Source: Mortierella sp. BCC40632 (Eukaryota; Mortierellomycota; Mortierellomycetes; Mortierellales; Mortierellaceae). Taken from it: a DNA stretch of 64,000 nucleotides. The notes beneath the pieces were generated by a model. The model did not search any database and was not told the origin of the DNA. It saw nothing but the letters and a program-made list of their open reading frames with translations. Shown here piece after piece: positions 43,195-54,879 of this stretch (the stretch's first letter is position 1; every line of letters starts with the position of its first letter). A program made the translations under genes and the position numbers. The stretch covers positions 1,385,001 through 1,449,000 of the forward strand of contig WAEK01000002.1 of assembly GCA_011634665.1 (NCBI GenBank), read 5' to 3'.

Positions 43195-46100
43195 ATGAAG
43201 TCGAGACCATTGGGCGGAATGCTGCCACTTTTGGCGGCAGCAGCCGTATGGCTACTAGGGCTTGCGATAACACCTTGTCTTGCTGATGTATCTACCGCAC
43301 TTGCCTCGCCGCAAGTTCACAAGGAGGGATACTGCGTGATGCGAGACAACTGTGGAAGCAAGCGCATGTTTGGCAAGCAGCTTCCATGCCCTTACAATGG
43401 CCCAGCTGTTGATGTAAGCGTTTCCTCCCGAATGGAGGGTCTAATCAGGACTGCGCATCCTGTTGAGCCCCACCTTCTTTTCTCTCTCTCATTCTCCCCC
43501 TGGGAAAAAACCGGTCCCTCCGTAGGAAGCTAAATGAAAATGAATGTCTGACTGAACAGAGCTGTGGCCTCTCATTGTTATCTGGCTTTCTCCATTTAGC
43601 CTGACAAAGAACTACGTGAACTGTTGGTGTCAACCTGTGGACCGTCATTTGAACATTCCAAGGCATGCTGCAGTCAAGACCAAGTGGAGGACCTCATTGC
43701 CTCAACAAAGCAAGCTAGTCCCATGATATCGGCCTGCCCTGCATGCTGGGCCAACTTTCTCAACTTTTTCTGCACTTTCACTTGCTCACCTAACCAGTCA
43801 ACTTTCCTTAATGTCACCGATACGGGCATTTCAACAGACGATAAAGCTGTTGTTACCAAGCTTGACTTTCTCGTTTCAGACCAGTATGGTTCTGGCTTCT
43901 TTGATAGTTGTAAGGATGTCAAGTTTGCAGCGACGAATGGCTACGTCATGGATCTGATTGGAGGTGGCGCCAAGACATGGCGTGAGATGGTCACGTTCAT
44001 GGGCCGCGAAAGAGAGCCTCTGGGCTCTCCCTTCCAAATTGATTTTCCAGTCAATGACCCACTGGAGGAGATGAAGCCGTTCGAGGGAGTGACTCGACAG
44101 TGCAACGACACCGATGTTCAGTACCGTTGTGCCTGTGTCGACTGTATGCCAGTATGCCCAGTGTTGCCACCTACCCCAGAGGAAAAACCAGCCTGCAAGG
44201 TCTTTGGAATTTCGTGCTGGAGCTTTTCATTGACGTTTATCTATACAGTCACCCTTGGAGCCGCCATCGGCATGCTTGTGATTCGTAGACGGATGTCGGC
44301 CGCAAAGGAACTCTTTGGATTTGAGCCTGTAGCGCATAGTGGTGACGACGAAGACGAGGATAGTCAACATCTCCTCGATCCTGACCAGTACACCAGTCGC
44401 TATATTGTCAGTGCTTTACTCCAGGAATGGTTCTATCACCAGGGCTACCTTTGCGCCAAACATGCCTGGAGGACAATTGGCATCTGTTTTGGACTTGTCG
44501 CCTTCTTTTCTTTGGGATGGTCTCGATTTGGCGTTGAGACAGACCCTGTCAAGCTCTGGGTCTCTCCAGACTCTGTCAGTGCTTCACACAAGGCTGTCTT
44601 TGATCAAAACTTTGGTCCTTTCTATCGAACAGCACAGATCATCGTCTCTTACAAGGATGGCGAGAACTCGATTGTCGATGAAAAATCATTCCGAAGGCTC
44701 TTTGCCATCAATGATCGCGTCAAGGCAATTCAGACAGAGAATGGCGTGACCCTGAAGGATATTTGCTTTCATCCGACAGGCAAGGAATGTGTGATTCAGT
44801 CTCCAACAGGATACTGGCAGGACAGTGTTGCCAAGTTCAAGCCCAATTCCTGGTTGGATGATTTCGAAGGATGTACGAGCAATCCTGCTGATTGTCTTCC
44901 CGTCTTCCAGCAACCTCTCAAACCCGATATTATCCTGGGCGGCTTTGAGGATGAAAATTATACCGAGGCAAAGGCATTTATCATTACCTATGTTATTCAG
45001 AATTCCGTGGATCCCGCTGTCGTCGAAAAGGCTCACGAATGGGAGCTTGCTTATCTGAGAGTCTTGGATGACTTGAGCAACAACCGGATTGAAGACATCA
45101 ACACTGAAGATTTGCGTATTAGCTACTCGTCTGAAGCATCATTGGAAATTGAGTTGAACAAGTCGAGCAACACAGATGTACGGACGGTCATCCTGAGCTA
45201 CTTGGCCATGTTTTTGTACGCCTCTTTGGCGCTCGGTCGACTCCAGTTCTCTGTCCCAAGGCGCCTGATCATCGACTCCAAGTTCACGCTGGGATTGAGT
45301 GGAATCTTTATTGTTCTGGCTTCCATCTCGACCTCCGTCGGCATCTTTTCCTTCCTTGGCTACAAGATCACTCTGATTATTGCGGAGGTCATCCCCTTCT
45401 TGGTGTTGGCCGTTGGTGTGGACAATATTTTTATTCTTTGTCACGAATTTGAACGGCGCAAGATGAATCATCCAGAGGAGAGTATCGAGGAATGTGCAGG
45501 TCGAACATTGGGAAGAATGGGTCCAAGTATCTTTTTGAGCGCTCTCAGTGAGACGATTGCCTTTGCACTGGGTGCCATGGTGACCATGCCGGCAGTGAGC
45601 GTTTTTGCTATGTACGCGGCCATGGCTGTCTGGGTGGACTTTTTGCTACAGGTGACGGCGTTCGTCTCTTGCATCGCATTGGATGCTCAGAGGACAGAGG
45701 AGGACCGAATTGACTGCGTCCCCTGTATTCAAGTCCAGGCGCCCCAAGCCGTTGAAACCGAAGGTGCATTGCCTGCTTGGATCCGCCGGTACTATGGTCC
45801 ACTGATTCTGAACGCATCTGTCAAGAGGATCATCATTGCAGCCTTCCTCGGTCTTTTTACGCTGGGACTGTGCCTGTTGCCAAGCATTGAGCTTGGTCTA
45901 GGTAAGCTTTTTTATTTTATTTTTTTGTTTTACTTTGCTTTGTTTAGTTTTGAGTGGCCAAAAAAGCTTGCAAAGCGACTAACATAAGTAATCGTCATTT
46001 TTATGAATAGACCAACGTTTGGCACTTCCGAGCGACTCGTACATGGTGCCATTCTTCAATGACCTGGATACATACTTCCGAGTGGGTCCTCCAGTTTATT

Positions 46101-47494
46101 TTGTCGTGCAAGATTCTGATGTAACAACTCGTGCGGGTCAACAACAAGTGTGTGCTCGATTTTCGACCTGTGCTCCAGGATCCATGGCCAATGCATTGGA
46201 ACAGGAAAGAAAACGACCTGACATTTCCTTTATCGAGCAGCCTGCTTCGGTCTGGATTGATGACTTTTTGCATTGGCTCAATCCGGCGATTGATACTTGC
46301 TGTAATTTCCAAAAGGATGATCCAACCAAACCCTGTGGACCCTTTGATGACGAGGACACATGTCAGATCTGTTATGCCGACAAAGATCCAGGCTGGAACA
46401 TTTCTATGACGGGCTTGCCCGAGGGCGAAGAGTTTATGGACTATTTGAAGACATGGCTCAAGTCTGCTCCAAGCGAAGACTGCCCTTTGGCTGGTAAGGC
46501 TGCTTATGGAGATGCTATCAAGCTCAACCAAGCTCAGGACAAGGTCAAGATGTCACACTTTAGGACCTATCATACACCCATGCGAAGCCAGCGTGACTTT
46601 ATTGCTGGCTACAAGAGTGCACACAGGATTGCAGAGCAAGTGCAAAAGGACACTGGAGCGACTGTGTTCCCATACTCGGTCTTTTACATCTTTTTTGAGC
46701 AGTATATGGGAGTGGTCGAGTTGACGGTCCGGTTGATGCTTGTTGCTCTGATCTCGGTTGGACTGGTGACGGCTGGTGTCTTGGGAAGTCCCAAGGTTGC
46801 GCTCGTGGTCGTAGGTGTTGTGGCGATGATTGTAGTGGATGTGGTTGGATCGATGGTACTCATGGGTGTCAGTCTTAATGCCATGAGTCTGGTCAATCTA
46901 GTGATTTGTGTTGGAATCAGTGTTGAATTCTGCTCTCATATCGCACGCGCTACAGTTGAAGCGGAGGGAAGCCCAGACGAGAGAGTCTTTAGTGCTCTTG
47001 TGGACGTTGGAAGTTCGGTAAGTCTACCCACACCTACTTATGTGGTTTTTTTCTTTTTTCTTTTTATTTTTTTTATATTTATTGATTGCTACACAACAGA
47101 AAACAAGGGTGATATTTAACAAATGTCTATTGGCTAATCTACTCGATAGGTCTTTTCTGGAATTACACTCACCAAGTTCCTGGGCATCTTTGTTCTCGCG
47201 TTTACGCGATCCAAGATCTTTGAGGTGTACTACTTCCGGATGTACTTGGCAATTGTGGTGGTTGGCGCTCTGCATGGACTTGTTCTCTTGCCCGTGCTAC
47301 TGAGTTTGATCCAGAACGAACGGGCGATCGTCAGTCTCGGATCGATGGGATGGACTGGTATGGACAACCACCATTCGTCTCGTAGGCGATTGAGAGAAGG
47401 TCGACTGCTGCAGAGCAATGATAGCAGTGATGATGAAAATGACGAAATCCGACGACCTAGATCGCACAACAGTGGTAATGGTCGCCGGCGCTAA
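43195..47494 (+). CDS. NCR1: Niemann-Pick C1-related sterol transporter (NPC1/Ncr1)
   Basis: NPC1 proteins move sterol from the lumen into the limiting membrane of lysosomes or vacuoles. Exons 43195-43413, 43600-45901, 46011-47017 and 47150-47494 join in phase to 1290 residues, full length for the family. A signal peptide (residues 1-30, core [13 protein letters not shown]) precedes the Cys-rich N-terminal sterol-binding domain ([45 protein letters not shown]). A first membrane segment follows near residue 280. The sterol-sensing domain lies at about 610-770 ([38 protein letters not shown]). The Cys-rich luminal loop 3 and the C-terminal RND-type membrane bundle ([35 protein letters not shown]) are intact. 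The acidic and basic cytosolic tail has no obvious dileucine signal. Divergent from NOP4. Confidence 0.97.
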
Positions 47495-48117
47495 AAAGAA
47501 AGAAGAAATAAGAAAAGAGAAAAAATAAGGTGGATGTAAAAATACACGCACACACACGCACATGCACAGCAATGCAATTCTTCACTGTATATTCAATTCA
47601 TTCAACAAAATAATAAAAAGAAGGGTCTGGCCTTGGTCAGGGCTTCTATAGTCGATTTGCAATCTGAAGAGGAGAAGGGGGAGGTTTGGTTTATCAGAGA
47701 CTGGAGGAATATACAACGAGCATTGGGCCCGAGGATAGTCTTGAGACAATGATATGATTTGGAAGTGATCCTGTATATGGACACCCGCTTCCATTTCCGC
47801 CACTTCCAAAACTCTTTGCAATCTCAAGGGCTGATCAATGACTGTGGAGCAGAAATGTAAAGTATCTAAAAAATATATATACGATCGTCCAATGACTTGC
47901 ACGAGCGTTGCTGTCGACTATCCTTGATCGGTTACAAATAAGGAGCCGAGAGAGCACGAGGGCCCAAAAGAAGGGGAACCACCATCCCTGGTGAGAACCT
48001 TCTCTCTACAACATTTGTGTGTTTCAAAGAATAACTTTTGCTTTGGTCCTAAAATGTCGCGTGGTTCTCTATCTACCTGTTTCAGCACTCTTCTTTTTTT
48101 TTTCTCACATGGTTCCG
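47495..48117. other. Convergent 3' flanks of NPC1 and the AIRIM-like gene
   Basis: 623 bp without a gene. AATAAAA near 47610 could serve as an NPC1 poly(A) signal. A frame of about 106 codons on the minus strand has no family marks. Confidence 0.6.
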
Positions 48118-48804
48118 TCAAGACCGAGTTGCCGAAAACTCGCGCACGCGCCGATACGTTTTGATCCGCTCAACCGTCTCCTGCTCCAACCCAAAGTCAA
48201 TATGATACTGAAGTCCCCAAGACCTCTGAAGCTTGCTCAACGTCTCAAACTGATCCAAGGCCAAGGCCAAGGTGGTCGGATTGACTTGAGTCTTTTTCAA
48301 CAATAATTCTCGAGCATACATGGCTCTTGTCCGAGAGACCCAGTCCAGTACCTCGAGAGGTGAGATCTGGGCAGTGTCCAAGAGTTGAGAAGAGGTCTCT
48401 TGACAAGTCAAAGAGAGAAACGTAGTAGGGTCCAGTTTTTGAAGCGCTGACTCGACTTGTTTCTCGAGCGTGGTCATGGTCAAGACGACGCGTTCAAAGA
48501 TCTGGATCGATTCAAGCAGTTGTGTGATGACACTTTCAATTTCGAGAGTTTGTTTGTGGATCAGTGCCTCGAGTGTGGAGGAGGCAAGTAATGACTTTGG
48601 AGGGGAGGTGAAAGAAAAAGTTTGGGTCGTGGATGGCTGCTTGACGGTCTGGAGTTGTAATTGGATCAAGGTTTGGTTCCGTTGACGAGCAATGTTGAGG
48701 AGTGAGGCCAGGAGATTGCAAGAATGCGCATGGTGATTGGACCAAGTGGTGCATTCATCGTCCAGTTGCTGGAGCGTGGCCAGGGCATCTATTTTGGTGG
48801 TCAT
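48118..48804 (-). CDS. C1orf109/AIRIM-like protein (CA109 family), possible ribosome-maturation factor
   Basis: A single-exon gene of 228 codons predicting an all-helical protein with no signal peptide or membrane segment. The N-terminus (LQQLDDECTTWSNHHAHSCNLLASLLNIARQR) and a later block (EVLDWVSRTRAMYARELLLKK, then a conserved Trp in LQRSWGL) follow the pattern I recall for human C1orf109/AIRIM. There a similar LEWL..I...Y.. helix follows long helices of the same spacing. Human AIRIM works with the AFG2-type AAA ATPases in late 60S maturation and at stalled replication forks. The match is by eye and sequence identity is low, so it is a hypothesis; an unrelated coiled-coil protein is the alternative. 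A T run of about 26 directly precedes the start codon on the genomic strand, so an A-rich leader is expected. Confidence 0.55.
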   Translation of the reverse strand: MTTKIDALATLQQLDDECTTWSNHHAHSCNLLASLLNIARQRNQTLIQLQLQTVKQPSTTQTFSFTSPPKSLLASSTLEALIHKQTLEIESVITQLLESIQIFERVVLTMTTLEKQVESALQKLDPTTFLSLTCQETSSQLLDTAQISPLEVLDWVSRTRAMYARELLLKKTQVNPTTLALALDQFETLSKLQRSWGLQYHIDFGLEQETVERIKTYRRVREFSATRS

Positions 48805-49555
48805 TTTTTTTTTTTTTTTTTTTTTTTTTTCTCACTCGGTCCCATCCATATGGTTAAAGGGCGAGTTGGATCATAATGAGAGAAGAAGAAGAAGAAAAAA
48901 AAGAGCAGTCCAAGTTTTTTTTTTTTCCTACGAAAACGCAGAGGCCAACGCCCTGGAGAGATAAAGAGATAGAGAGAGAGTAATCTTTCAAGAATAGGAG
49001 GAGGATCTCCAATGGTTTTTGGGAAACGGCTATTTGAGCCCGAGAGGACCGAATTAGCCGTTGGCCGGGGAAGGGAGAAAGGGGAGATCGATGCACGCGA
49101 CGTTCTCCAGGCCGATTAGCTAGTGCCCTCTCCCTTTCAACAGACATGTGTTCAAGAAGAAGGATAAAAAAAAAAGGGCGATTGAAAGAGTTGCTAAGCC
49201 AAAGTCGAATACTCATAGCCCTATCGGAGGAGGAGGGGGAGGAACTATTTCATATTTGTCACAGGGCCACACTCTTCAGAGCGTCAGCAGCCAGAAAAGA
49301 AAAGAAAATAGGATAATGATAATGGCTCTGCTGATAAATTACGAGAGAAGAGGGTGGTTGGAGAGAGTGTGAGAGAGTGAAATGCGAGCATGTAGAGAGT
49401 GCTGAGCAAGAGGGAACGAGACGAAACGAGAGGAGGGGAGAGGAGCGGAGATCGACGTTCATTCGAGTCCGCCATCCGATTTCTCTCTTTCTTCCTCTCT
49501 CGTTGCCTTGCTTCTACTCCGGCACAGACCCATGTGAAAGACCTTGTCTACCATG

Positions 49556-49557
<2 letters not shown>

Positions 49558-49615
<58 letters not shown>
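49558..49615 (+). repeat. 58-base A homopolymer
   Basis: The longest mononucleotide run in the window, flanked by GGC on the left and GGTGTG on the right. Confidence 0.9.
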
Positions 49616-49617
<2 letters not shown>

Positions 49618-50257
49618 TGTGAGAGAGGGAAAAAGAAGGAGAGTCTGAGCCAGCCCAGGGTGGGAGCTGCTCCCAAGACAGAAAAATAGGTTAGTCGAGT
49701 GTAGTAGGTCGAAGAGCAAAAGACAGCGAGTGGAGACCATTGCTGCTCGTTGCGGGGAAGGAGAGAGAGAGAGAGAGGACAAAGGATGCCTGTGGGTGAT
49801 CTTGGCCTGTCACCAAAGGAGAGAGGGTCTTGTTCAGTCAAGTCTCTTACAGACCTTGTGTTGCCCAATGTCTGTAATGTGTGTCTTTGTATTAATCTGT
49901 GCCTGTGTGTACCCGTGTCTGCGACCCATGTGTTCGTGTGCATGCGTGATGTGGCCTGCGTCGAGTTGCTTGGTAATGGCAAATTGGTCAATGCTTCTCT
50001 TCCGCCGTGCAAAAATCAGAAAAAAAAACAGCCTGGCCAGTGTAATTAAGCCCGATATGTCTTTTACACAGATCCGATGCATGATAATGCTGGCAAGACG
50101 GAGCTGTGTCCAGTATTGGAAAGAGTGCGGAGAGCACCTTCTATGAGCACAGTAACTAGAGGGGGAAAGACGGAAGAGAGAGTAAGAATTAAAAAAAGAC
50201 GGCCTGGCCCGTGAAAGCCGGGCAGTGCCGTGCCGTGAGAGGATGGCCCAAAGGGCA

Positions 50258-50259
<2 letters not shown>

Positions 50260-50311
<52 letters not shown>
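50260..50311. repeat. (CT)n microsatellite with a nearby (GA)n tract
   Basis: About 26 CT units; a GA tract of some 14 units follows at about 50364-50392. Transcription across both would give RNA able to pair CU with AG over roughly 28 bp. Confidence 0.85.
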
Positions 50312-50313
<2 letters not shown>

Positions 50314-50357
50314 CGTCATTTATTCAAAGAAAGAGAAGTGAGAGAGAGGAGAGAAGG

Positions 50358-50397
<40 letters not shown>

Positions 50398-50945
50398 AAG
50401 AGAGAAACGTCCATGTCGGGCACACACACAACAGCCAGACACACACGAGCAGGACGCAATTTTCACACATGATTGAGCAACAGTCGTGAGACTGTGCTGT
50501 GGCCGCCGCTTTAAATATGCCTCGTCTGTGCTCAAGAGGCGCGCTCCTTTCTTCTCTTCTTCATTCCATTTTCTCTCCATCCTTCTCCATCCTCATCCCT
50601 TTTTTTTTGTTTGGTTGTATTATTTTTTTTTTCTTTCTCGCTGGGCATCTCCTCTTTCTCTCTACCTCCTCGGCCTCGATCCACTCTTTTTTTTTTTTTT
50701 TTTTTTTTTTTTCTACTTTCTTTTTCTCTTTTGCATCTTGCATTTTGTAACGACTCTCTCCTGTCCTGTCCAACTTCGACGTTGCATTCGACTCAGCCTC
50801 ATCCCGCAGAAGAAAAAAACGATCTCTCCTTTTTCAACCATCCATCTCCATTCCAATCCGACGCAGGAATAGCCAACTGCCATCGCCACACAACCAACTT
50901 TTACAGGGTCTGCTCTTGACCAAAAAAAAAAAAAAAATTATAGCG

Positions 50946-52123
50946 ATGGGTCTCCAGATCTACGACTTTGTCGCGTTCTTTTTCACGATCCTCCTCGACA
51001 TCTTCTTCCGAGAGATTCGACCCCGAGGCGCTCACAAGGTCCCCCGCCATGGACCCATTATCTTTGTTGCTGCTCCACATGCTAACCAGGTCCGTTTCAT
51101 GTTTTTCGTGCTCTTTCTGTTTCTCTTTCTTTTGTTAATAGAAAGGATCTGTCTAGAAGATGGTCAATTGAACTAATGCGCGCTCCTCTCTCTTTCTTTC
51201 TTTCTCTTCTCTCTGTCTCTCTCTTTCTCTTATGCGTCACGATATGATCATGGACACTGAAATGGATCCTGCGACAAAAAAAAAAAAAAAAAAACGGCTA
51301 TTTTTTGGGATGATCACGACTCTTTTCTTGGACTTGTCAACCTTTCCGGCTCCGGAACCCAATAGTTTGTCGATCCCCTTGTACTGATGCGTGAATGTGG
51401 CCGCCGAGTGTCATTCCTCGCGGCCAAAAAGTCGATGGACCGCAAGTGGATTGGCATGATGGCCCGCTCGATGAACGCAAGTATGTTTTACTCTTTTTTT
51501 GTTATTTTTATTTATTTTATTTTATTTTTATTTATTTTTTTGCCACCGCGAAAGGAGCTAGACTATCGTATCTTTCATTCAGCTCCTTCCTGCGGAAGAG
51601 CAAGAGAAGGAGTGCGTGAGGGGGAGAGAGTATAGGTGGATAAAAGAGAGAGAGAGAGAGAGCAAAAGATGGGATTACCTGGGAGCAGATAGAATGGGAA
51701 TTGGTGGGTTGGGTGGCAGGTAGAGTTGTGTTGGGTGTGGGACGGCGGACTGTGGGAAAGCGCTGTTTTGATTTTCGAGAAGTTTGTTTGCATTCGTCTC
51801 GGCCCTCGTTATCTCTCTCTCGCTCTCTCGCTCTCTCGCTCTGTCTCTTCCAGCTTCCAACAGGATACTCCTATACCCATCCTCAGTCCCAATGGCTGCT
51901 TCCTCGTTGAACTCTTGTCCCATCTCTTTTGCAAAAGGAAAACCCTGGAAAGAGACTCGAACAAACAGGCGCGACTCTATCCCCCCCCTCAAACCCTTCC
52001 TTGTGCAGGGACAGGAGCGAGAAAAGAGTGGAGGTGTGTGTGTCGGCCGAGTCTGTGGACATGTGGACATGTGCTGTGCATGTGTCTAGGCCAGTGCTGC
52101 AAGTCTCTTCTCCCTCGGCTTTT

Positions 52124-52162
<39 letters not shown>

Positions 52163-52813
52163 CATATCCATGAACGGATTGCCGGAAGGACTGGCTGTGG
52201 TTCTAGCAAACCTCAGCCGACTCGCCCAGCTGGCCAACTCTATTCCTTTTCTCTCTCTTTTCCTCGCCGTGCCTCATTTGTTCCTATTTGCTTTGGGAAA
52301 AAAACAGGACTTGAATGTCCGCTTGTCGATTATCTATCACAGCATTCATTAACTTGACCTTTACTGACCATGCACCCCCTTTCTTACCCCCTCCCAACAT
52401 AAGTCCCCGTCGAGCGTCCACAGGATCTGGCCAAGGCGGGTTCGGGAACAATCAGACTTGCCGACCGTGTCGGTGACCCTCTGCGTATCATTGGTCTCGG
52501 AACAAAGTTCACAAAGGAGCTCATCCGAGGAGACACTATTGGATTGCCTAAGGACGTTGGCGCGTCTGTTGTTGCTGACATCATCTCGGACACCGAACTT
52601 ATTATCAAGAAGGAATTCAAGGACTTGAAAGCAATTGAGGCCTTGACGAGCGCAGAAGGATCCAAGTACAAGTGTCTGCCTCATATGGACCAGAGCAGTG
52701 TTTACAAGACGGTCTTTGAACGACTCAACGCAGGTCATTGTGTCGGTATCTTCCCTGAGGGAGGTTCTCACGATCGTGCAGAGATGCTGCCCTTGAAAGG
52801 TACCCTCTCCAGA

Positions 52814-52846
<33 letters not shown>

Positions 52847-54879
52847 CACCTTTAGCCAACTGTGATGGAAAGAACTTTTTTATGATGTGAATGTGAGATG
52901 CTCATATCTCCGGTATCGCTTGCTCTATCTATTCTTAGCCGGTGTGACGATCATGGCGCTGGGCGCTTTGGCCGCTAACCCATCCTTGGATTTGAAGATT
53001 GTCACCTGTGGTCTGAACTACTTCCACCCTCACCGTTTCCGTTCCCGTGCCGTTGTTGAATTTGGCGAACCCTTGACAGTGCCCCCAGAGTTGGTCGAGA
53101 TGTACAAACGTGGAGGCCCCGAGAAGCGTGAAGCCTGTGGAAAACTCTTGGATACGATTTATGATGCTCTGAAAAACGTTACCCTCAATGCCCCGGATTT
53201 TGAAACCCTGATGGTAAAGTTGATGAGTTGGAGACTTATACACGTGTTGGCTTCCAAAGTGTCATTTGTGACTAACATTCCCTTTTCTATTCTATAATTA
53301 CTACTGTTTTCACCACTATAGGTCATTCAAGCCGCTCGTCGTCTCTACAAGCCTACACATCGCAAGCTTCAGATTTCGCAGGTGGTCGAACTGAACCGAC
53401 GATTCGTTGCTGGATACTTGCATTTCAAGGACAACCCGAAAGTGATTGATACAAAGGACAAGGTCATGCACTACAATACACAGCTTCGTTACCATGGACT
53501 CCGGGATCATCAGGTCAACCTTCGTTTCACTCGTCGACACGCATTAGGTCAATTGATCTCTAGACTTTGTCAAATGGCCTTTTTGAGTATGCTGGCCTTG
53601 CCTGGGTACGTATCTGTTCTGCTAAATGGTTCATAGGGATATGGGTGAATCCTTTGGCTTCAAGACTAACATTCTCTCTCTCTGTAATTGAATCTTTTTT
53701 CGTAAATAGAACTTTGATGAATCTCCCCGTCGCTATTGTTGCTCGCTTTATTAGTAGCAAAAAGGCTAAAGGTGAGTTTCAGTTTCCATTTCATTTCTAC
53801 CTTAACAGATTTTTCTATTTCGCATTCCTATCAAGTCATTCATCATCGCTAACCAATTTACCATGTCTTTCTCCGTATCATAATGATTTGCAGAGGCATT
53901 GGCGGCATCAACGGTCAAGATTGCTGGACGAGATGTTTTGGCAACTTGGAAATTGCTCGTGGCTTTGGGATTGATGCCAGTCTTGTACTTTTCTTATTCA
54001 GTTCTTGTGTTCATCTACTGTGGACGATTCGATATCTCATTCACATCTCGTCTCTTGATCGCCTGGGCAGCCTGGGCTTGTATTCCCTTTGTGACCTACG
54101 CCAGCATCCGGTTTGGAGAGGTTGGTATTGATATCTTCAAGTCGATCCGCCCCTTGTTCTTGTCGTTGATTCCAGGCGAGGAGAACACGATCAATGAATT
54201 GCGTAAGGCACGATCAGAACTGCAAAAGACTATTACCGAATTGATCAACGAATTGGCACCTGAGATTTACCCCGACTTTGATTCCAAGCGAATCTTGGAC
54301 CCCTCACCGAATGACCGACCCAGTCGTGCAGCCTCTCGATCAGCCTCGGGTACCAATTTGGCACAGACAATCTTTAACACGGCCAACTTCCCCAACTGGC
54401 TGGGTGTTGGTATGGATGGACGATTCGAATGGGAGCGTACCAATGACTCGGATACGGATGATGTATTCTTCTTCTTGAACCCTTCGGGTGGTATTCAGGG
54501 TCGATCAAGGACGTCGTCCTGGGGAGCCTGGACACCTTCGGCTGATGGAGGATCCCGATCCAGGAACCGTAGCCGAACCAGCAGTTTCACGTCAGGTCAG
54601 ATTCAATTGGGTGAAGGATTCAAGTTGGAGGCATTAACGGAATTGCCCAAGGACAAGCCTTTTGCCGAGGTGACCCGACGCCTGAGCATGAGTCGTAAAC
54701 AAAAGTATGGACTTGAGGATATGAGCAAGTCGTCTGAGGAAGAGAAGAGTGAAACTGTTGGCGAGAATGGTACGGTGTTGGTGGAAGGTCAAAAGGTACC
54801 TGAGCGAGTTAGTACTCCACCGATCACGGTCCAGTATGTGGAGGAGCCAGTAGATGCTACCAAGTCGAAGGATGCATAG
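50946..54879 (+). CDS. SCT1: Glycerol-3-phosphate O-acyltransferase (Sct1/Gpt2 family)
   Basis: The enzyme makes lysophosphatidic acid from glycerol-3-phosphate and acyl-CoA at the ER, the first step of phospholipid and storage-lipid synthesis. Exons 50946-51089, 51366-51480, 52404-52799, 52939-53213, 53322-53605, 53710-53771 and 53894-54879 join in phase to 753 residues, matching yeast Sct1/Gpt2. A hydrophobic N-terminus precedes the acyltransferase motif HANQFVD (residues 45-51), which spans intron 1. Then come IPVERPQDLA, the FPEGGSHDR motif (about 204) and a LKIVTCGLNYFHPHRFRSRAVVEFGEP segment typical of this branch. Two membrane segments lie at about 445-500. The C-terminus is a Ser/Arg-rich cytosolic tail, probably phosphorylated. 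Intron 2 is 923 bp and ends in AAG; intron 1 uses a GTCCGT donor. Confidence 0.95.

Larger units (their letters stand above)
48805..50945. other. Intergenic region with the longest homopolymer and CT/GA tracts; GPAT promoter
   Basis: No gene recognised in 2.1 kb. It contains a T run beside the AIRIM-like start, the 58-base A run at 49558, a CT tract at 50260-50311 and a GA tract at about 50364-50392 about 50 bp later, with CA repeats near 50420-50450. The last 430 bp before 50946 are C/T- and T-rich and look like the GPAT leader. Confidence 0.6.

Noticed and set aside
49399..49689. Lys-rich frames across the 58-base A run
   Set aside because: The product is poly-Lys from the homopolymer with no supporting exon, start context or motif.
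6040..54879. A lipid-metabolism gene cluster (acyl-CoA synthetase, NPC1, GPAT)
   Set aside because: The three genes are 35 kb and 3.5 kb apart, on mixed neighbours and separated by ribosomal, cytoskeletal and RNA genes; nothing indicates joint control.
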